A stretch of DNA of 32,676 nt, from positions 1 to 32,676 of IMG/VR virus record IMGVR_UViG_3300044825_001651. The stretch is one strand, 5' to 3'. The stretch's first letter is position 1; each line of letters begins with the position of its first letter. Under the pieces are notes generated by a model. That model had not been told where the DNA came from. It ran no database searches and saw nothing but the letters and a program-made list of their open reading frames with translations. The DNA comes from a virus. This document shows, one piece after another, positions 29,076 to 32,676 of the stretch. Both the position numbers and the translations under genes were made by a program.

Positions 29076-29686
29076 GCGCAAGTGTTGCTCTTGAACTTGA
29101 TGTCAACGGGATCACTGGGAACCAGTGGAATCCGAACATCGAACTCGCCCTGATCCGCGCGATCAATAAGACCGCAGATCGCGCGAGAACAATTGCTGCC
29201 CGGAACATTTTAGAACAGGTAGCCTTCCCTACATCATACCTGGCACCGTCTGCCAAACGTCTCTTCGTAAAGACGAAGGCGAACAAGTCTAATCCGTTCG
29301 AAGCTATCATTTCTGGTCGAGATCGCCCGACATCGCTTGCTCGGTTTACCAAGCAGAAGCCAATCTCAGGTGGTGGGCCAAAGGGCGGACAGATCGGAGT
29401 CACAGTCAGTCCCGGTCGTACTCATTACATCAAACGAGCCTTCTTGATCACACTGAACAACGGCAATGTCGGATTGGCTGTTAGAACCACTGGTGGCCCC
29501 CCGAACAACGCCTACAAGCCTAAGTCGCTCGGGAACAATGCGTGGCTACTTTACGGTCCAAGCGTGGATCAGGTGCTTTCAGCCGCGTCAGATTCCGGTG
29601 GCGTCTATCAGGAAATCAGCCCCGAAACCCTGGAATTCTTGAACGATGAATTCCTCAGACAACTGGACCTCTTAAATGCCGTCTGA
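29072..29686 (+). CDS. Minor tail protein, gpZ-like
   Basis: This 204-residue protein starts at ATG 29072, overlapping the previous stop (ATGA). ALIRAINKTADRARTIAARNI near 25-45 followed by a basic region and RTHYIKRAFLITLNNG near 110-130 are typical of prophage minor tail protein Z. In lambda, gpZ connects the tail to the connector at its head-proximal end. The neighbouring tail terminator gene supports this. Confidence 0.8.
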   Translation: MSASVALELDVNGITGNQWNPNIELALIRAINKTADRARTIAARNILEQVAFPTSYLAPSAKRLFVKTKANKSNPFEAIISGRDRPTSLARFTKQKPISGGGPKGGQIGVTVSPGRTHYIKRAFLITLNNGNVGLAVRTTGGPPNNAYKPKSLGNNAWLLYGPSVDQVLSAASDSGGVYQEISPETLEFLNDEFLRQLDLLNAV

Positions 29687-30200
29687 TCCATTCCGCCTCA
29701 AGGTGATGAAAGCTATATCCGCGCAGTTGAAAACGGTAACGCCGCTGAATGGTTTCATGTTTGACCTGAGCGATTATACCGATGAGGCTGGGCGAACCAA
29801 GGAACGAGTCTTCCGGGGTCGTGTGACCTTCGGTGAGAACGATCCGGTTCCGATGGTGGTTGTGCTTGAAGACCCCCGTGCAATCGACTCCAACAATGCC
29901 AAGGATGAAACACCGGCATCCATCAACAAGCTTCGACTGCTTGTGCAAGGCTTCGTTCAGGATGATAAAGAACATCCCCTCGATCCGGCCTATAATTTTT
30001 CGGCCGATGTAATCTCTGCTCTCGTCAAGGCAAAGGCTGATCGGTTCAATATCCTTGGCATGGACGGCAAGATTACCGCGCTTTCATTTGGACAGCCAAT
30101 TCATCGCCCAGGTGGCGATGAGGTGTCATCAAATGCGTATTTCATTGTCGGAGTCACCCTGACAATGGTTGAGAACCTTGAGTGTCCACGGGGGGAATGA
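29676..30200 (+). CDS. Tail terminator-like protein, gpU position
   Basis: This 174-residue protein starts at ATG 29676, overlapping the gpZ-like stop. It has an N-terminal helix (DPFRLKVMKAISAQLKTV), a beta core PVPMVVVLEDP and INKLRLLVQGFVQDD, a helix FSADVISALVKAKADR, and a final VGVTLTMVENL strand. This matches the fold of tail terminators, which cap the tail tube at the right length. It lies directly before the tail tube gene, as gpU does before gpV. Sequence similarity to gpU is weak, so the name is by position and pattern. Confidence 0.7.
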   Translation: MPSDPFRLKVMKAISAQLKTVTPLNGFMFDLSDYTDEAGRTKERVFRGRVTFGENDPVPMVVVLEDPRAIDSNNAKDETPASINKLRLLVQGFVQDDKEHPLDPAYNFSADVISALVKAKADRFNILGMDGKITALSFGQPIHRPGGDEVSSNAYFIVGVTLTMVENLECPRGE

Positions 30201-30240
30201 AAGGCGCTCGACAGGTATAAAGTTCCCCCTTCCATCAACC

Positions 30241-30261
30241 GCACTTTCACGTTATAAGTGC
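30241..30261 (+). promoter_or_regulatory. Dyad with -10-like TATAAG before tail tube gene
   Basis: GCACTT (30241-30246) and AAGTGC (30256-30261) form a 6-bp dyad containing TATAAG at 30253-30258. The -35 position holds only TTCCAT. The TATAAGTGC sequence ends 22 bases before the ATG at 30284, exactly as it does before the ATG at 9632. Confidence 0.45.
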
Positions 30262-30283
30262 AAAGCAACTCAGGAGTGCATAC

Positions 30284-31069
30284 ATGGACTTTCAATCCCG
30301 AAACCTCACGGTCCCGCGTGGCAAGGTGCTTTTCGCACGTTACCTGACTGGGACGCAGACCCCCGGCCCCTTCAAGGAACTGGGCAACACCCCCGAATTC
30401 ACGCTGAGCCGCGAAGTCTCAAAGCTGTCGCACTACAGTTCTCAGGCTGGCATGAAAGTGCTTGACGAAGAACTGACGACCGATTCGAAGCTGACCGGTA
30501 CGCTGATGACCGATGACATGCGCGCGACCAACGTGGCGCTGTGGATGATGGGCACGGTCACAACGCTGTCTCAGTCTTCGCTGACTGCTCAGGTGACCAA
30601 TATCTCCGTCGACGCGGGTGATGTGATCCAACTCGGTCGCACGTCTGGCAACCCGGCTGGCGCTCGCAAGGTCACCGTTGCTTCGGTCACCTCGGACCCG
30701 ACTGGCACCACCTACGTCGCGAACACCGACTACATCGTCCACTCGGACCTCGGTCTGGTCGAGATCGTCGCTGGTGGCGCTATCGGAGACGGCGATGACA
30801 TCATCATCAACTGGTCGGCCGCTGCCGCGACGAGCCAGCAAATCTCGGTCAGCGACACCGACGCCGAGGGTGAAATGAAGTTCATCAGCTACAACGCCCA
30901 AGGCGCTCAGGCTGACATCACCCTGCCTCGGGTGAAGATTTCGCCGAACGGCGATATGTCGATGCTCAGCGATCCGGAGAACCCGGCCTGGCAGACGATC
31001 ACCCTTTCGATCTCGGCCTTGCAGAAGGACAGCCTTGCGCTTGCCTACCGCAACGGTCGGCCCGTGTAA
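30284..31069 (+). CDS. Major tail tube protein, gpV-like
   Basis: This 261-residue protein starts at ATG 30284, seven bases after AGGAG (30272-30276). NLTVPRGKVLFARYLTG, FKELGNTPEFTLSREVSKLSHYSS and LTGTLMTDDMRATNVALWMMG near 65-85 fit siphovirus tail tube proteins, which begin with an RG-V-F strand and a conserved SREV segment. The middle (90-175) holds an extra Val/Thr/Asp-rich beta region. It polymerises into the tail tube. Confidence 0.88.
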   Translation: MDFQSRNLTVPRGKVLFARYLTGTQTPGPFKELGNTPEFTLSREVSKLSHYSSQAGMKVLDEELTTDSKLTGTLMTDDMRATNVALWMMGTVTTLSQSSLTAQVTNISVDAGDVIQLGRTSGNPAGARKVTVASVTSDPTGTTYVANTDYIVHSDLGLVEIVAGGAIGDGDDIIINWSAAAATSQQISVSDTDAEGEMKFISYNAQGAQADITLPRVKISPNGDMSMLSDPENPAWQTITLSISALQKDSLALAYRNGRPV

Positions 31070-31081
31070 GGATCAGACAGG

Positions 31082-31498
31082 ATGGATACCCCGGAGACAT
31101 TCGAAATCCCGTCTGAGCCGTTCACGTTCCAAGGTAAGACCGTTCAGTTGCGCGGTCTTACCTTGGCGCACATCATCTTCGTGGTTCGTGAGAACCGTGA
31201 AGCGATCGAACGTCTGTTCGAAAAAGCGATCACCGGCCAGTTGCAGGCCGATGCTATGTCGGTTGCACTTGAATTGGGTTCTGACTTCGCACCTGTCGCG
31301 GGCCGCGTAATTGCCTGCGGCATGGGCAAGCCTGAACTCTGCACCAACACGGCGAGCCTGCCAGCGTCAGCCCAGATTGAAGCCCTTGAGATCGTCATCC
31401 GTTTGACGTTGATCCAGGAAGGTGGGCTGGAAAAGCTTATGGAGATCGTCACTCGGACGCTGATCAAGGCCAATCAAACGATGGCCCCAAAAGTCTGA
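31082..31498 (+). CDS. Tail assembly chaperone G
   Basis: This 138-residue protein starts at ATG 31082 after a GACAGG sequence. It is mostly helical, with a beta start (ETFEIPSEPFTFQGKTVQLRGLT) typical of lambda G-like chaperones that coat the tape measure protein before tube assembly. It ends with codons GCC-CCA-AAA-GTC-TGA; these contain the slippery heptamer C-CCA-AAA, which allows some ribosomes to shift to the -1 frame and make the longer GT-like form. Confidence 0.85.
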   Translation: MDTPETFEIPSEPFTFQGKTVQLRGLTLAHIIFVVRENREAIERLFEKAITGQLQADAMSVALELGSDFAPVAGRVIACGMGKPELCTNTASLPASAQIEALEIVIRLTLIQEGGLEKLMEIVTRTLIKANQTMAPKV

Positions 31499-31752
31499 AC
31501 CAGTGGCTTTACGGTGTCCGTGAGCAAGTAAGTCTTCTTCTCGCAAACGGGCACCGCTACGCAAAATCCTACACGCTTGGGATGGTCGAATTAGAAGCTG
31601 ATATCGTGATCCAAAGGCTCCAACGCCACCTGGTAGCAGATGCAGTTCTTAATCGGCTGGCGATCTCTTCAATTCCGAACCAAAGCGTCAAAACTGAATC
31701 GACCAAAAGCGCCGCCATGCGTTTCGACGAGATAATCAAAAGGACGATGTAA
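31082..31752 (+). CDS. Tail assembly chaperone GT fusion by -1 frameshift
   Basis: A -1 shift at CCCAAAA (31486-31492) joins 137 G residues to 86 residues read from 31492 to the TAA at 31750-31752. The extension has no start codon of its own near its beginning, yet is open and protein-like: LNQWLYGVREQVSLLLANG, YTLGMVELEADIVIQRLQ. It fills an otherwise empty 250-base gap and its stop overlaps the tape measure ATG (TAATG). The resulting protein of about 223 residues matches the G/GT layout of lambda-like tails, in which the T part contacts tube and tape measure. Confidence 0.82.
31486..31492 (+). other. -1 ribosomal slippery site CCCAAAA
   Basis: The zero-frame codons are GCC-CCA-AAA, so the heptamer C-CCA-AAA fits X-XXY-YYZ exactly. 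It lies three bases before the zero-frame TGA at 31496-31498. I see only a small downstream hairpin (ACGG-TGT-CCGT). Confidence 0.85.
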
Positions 31753-32676
31753 TGGCGGTTAATGAACGGGTTGTAAACCTTGCAGTCCGCGCCAAGGATG
31801 AGTTCTCGAAGGTCTTCAAGCAGCTTGAGAAAGCCGGTCGCAGAACTCAACTTGTATTCGTCCGTGATACTCGGAAGGCTCTGAGCGAGACCGGCGCTGA
31901 AATCCAGAAGGTCTCGCGCGATCTCCGCGCTCTGTCTGCCGCCGAGGGTGACAACCGGCAGGCTGTGGCGTCTCTTGTCATTGCCAAGGGAAAGCTGATC
32001 GAGCGGGCGTCCGTTCTGAGTGGGAAACTGAATCGCGTTCTAGAAAGCGTAAGATCGTCATCGACGGCAGCGAAGGGTGGCTTCTCTTCGTTCTCTAAAC
32101 TCGCCGATGGGATGGATGTCAGCAAGGCAAAAGCTGAACGTCTGCGTCGTGAGATCAAAGCACTGAATGCTGACATCGGGAAGTCGGCACGACAACAAGC
32201 GTCCTTGGTTATATCGAACCCGTTCGCAGCGTCCGACGCTGGCCGGGACGCATCCAATGGCATTCAAGCTGCTAAGCAGAAGAAGGCTGAACTGCGGGCG
32301 CTGATGCTCGCTGAACGCGAAGCCGCTGGGGTGGTCCAGATCGGCATCCGCGGATGGATGCAATACTCTGACACCCTGGTCGGCACGAACGCTGCGCTGC
32401 GGGCGACAGAAGCGGCAACAGGGGCCGTTGTACCCGAATTGAAACAGAAGGCCGTGGCTTCGCGTGATGCGGCCAAGGCTGAACGGGAACACGCGACCGC
32501 TATTGAAGCGACGAACAAAGCCGAGCGCCGGATGATGGCGGCACCGTCGCGTCGTTCTGCTCGGGAGACGAACAAGGGCAAGAAGGGTGACGCACAGGAC
32601 GTAGAGGTCTTCGGGCTGAAACCCTGGCAGCTTACGAACCTCGGATATCAGGTCAATGACGTGGTGTCTGGTCTCG
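31752..32676 (+). CDS. Tail tape measure protein, N-terminal part (cut by window)
   Basis: This gene starts at ATG 31752, sharing its A with the GT stop, and remains open to the end of the window, giving about 308 residues. The N-terminus MAVNERVVNLAVRAKDEFSKVFKQLEKAG is typical, followed by long Ala/Lys/Glu-rich helical stretches suited to a coiled tape. Near the window end, EVFGLKPWQLTNLGYQVNDV is a strong tape measure motif that precedes the membrane-like region. The protein sets tail length and is ejected with DNA. The 3' part lies outside the window. Confidence 0.92.
   Translation, partial: MAVNERVVNLAVRAKDEFSKVFKQLEKAGRRTQLVFVRDTRKALSETGAEIQKVSRDLRALSAAEGDNRQAVASLVIAKGKLIERASVLSGKLNRVLESVRSSSTAAKGGFSSFSKLADGMDVSKAKAERLRREIKALNADIGKSARQQASLVISNPFAASDAGRDASNGIQAAKQKKAELRALMLAEREAAGVVQIGIRGWMQYSDTLVGTNAALRATEAATGAVVPELKQKAVASRDAAKAEREHATAIEATNKAERRMMAAPSRRSARETNKGKKGDAQDVEVFGLKPWQLTNLGYQVNDVVSGL

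Overview
The window looks like part of a temperate siphovirus (phage or prophage) of a GC-rich proteobacterium, most likely an alphaproteobacterium. The evidence is a lambda-like head and tail gene order, a P4-type tyrosine integrase with an AlpA-like regulator, and high-GC coding on nearly all of one strand. Host assignment is inference. No ribosomal, tRNA or clearly bacterial gene is visible.

Left part (1-7.4 kb): an array of GGTGGTGAA repeats in both orientations lies beside a minus-strand primase-polymerase/VapE helicase gene that ends in a UUCG-loop terminator. I read this as a candidate replication origin with its initiator or helicase. After a divergent promoter region come two small genes, a DUF2800 nuclease-like protein, a DUF2815 ssDNA-binding-like protein, a DEDDh exonuclease and a small membrane protein.

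Middle part (7.4-17.3 kb): a family B DNA polymerase, a tail-fibre cassette with its own promoter, a VRR-NUC nuclease, a class II (B12-dependent) ribonucleotide reductase, a 42-residue cysteine-rich protein, a dCMP deaminase, an SNF2-type helicase and a helix-turn-helix regulator. Many of these genes overlap by ATGA or TGATG, which suggests translational coupling. Replication and dNTP supply are thus encoded together.

Lysogeny and modification (17.3-20.1 kb): an integrase follows a repeat-rich control region. The 10-11 bp repeat ATGCTTCTCA(G) occurs three times at the predicted integrase promoter and once at the predicted alpA promoter. Next is a C5 cytosine methyltransferase gene. Its +1 frame holds a second long ORF with protein-like motifs, a possible dual-coding gene.

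Right part (20.1-32.7 kb): terminase small and large subunits, gpW-like connector, portal, S49 protease with a nested scaffold start, decoration protein, major capsid protein, head-tail joining genes, gpZ-like and terminator-like tail proteins, tail tube, tail assembly chaperones G and GT joined by a -1 slippery site CCCAAAA, and the start of the tape measure protein, cut by the window end.
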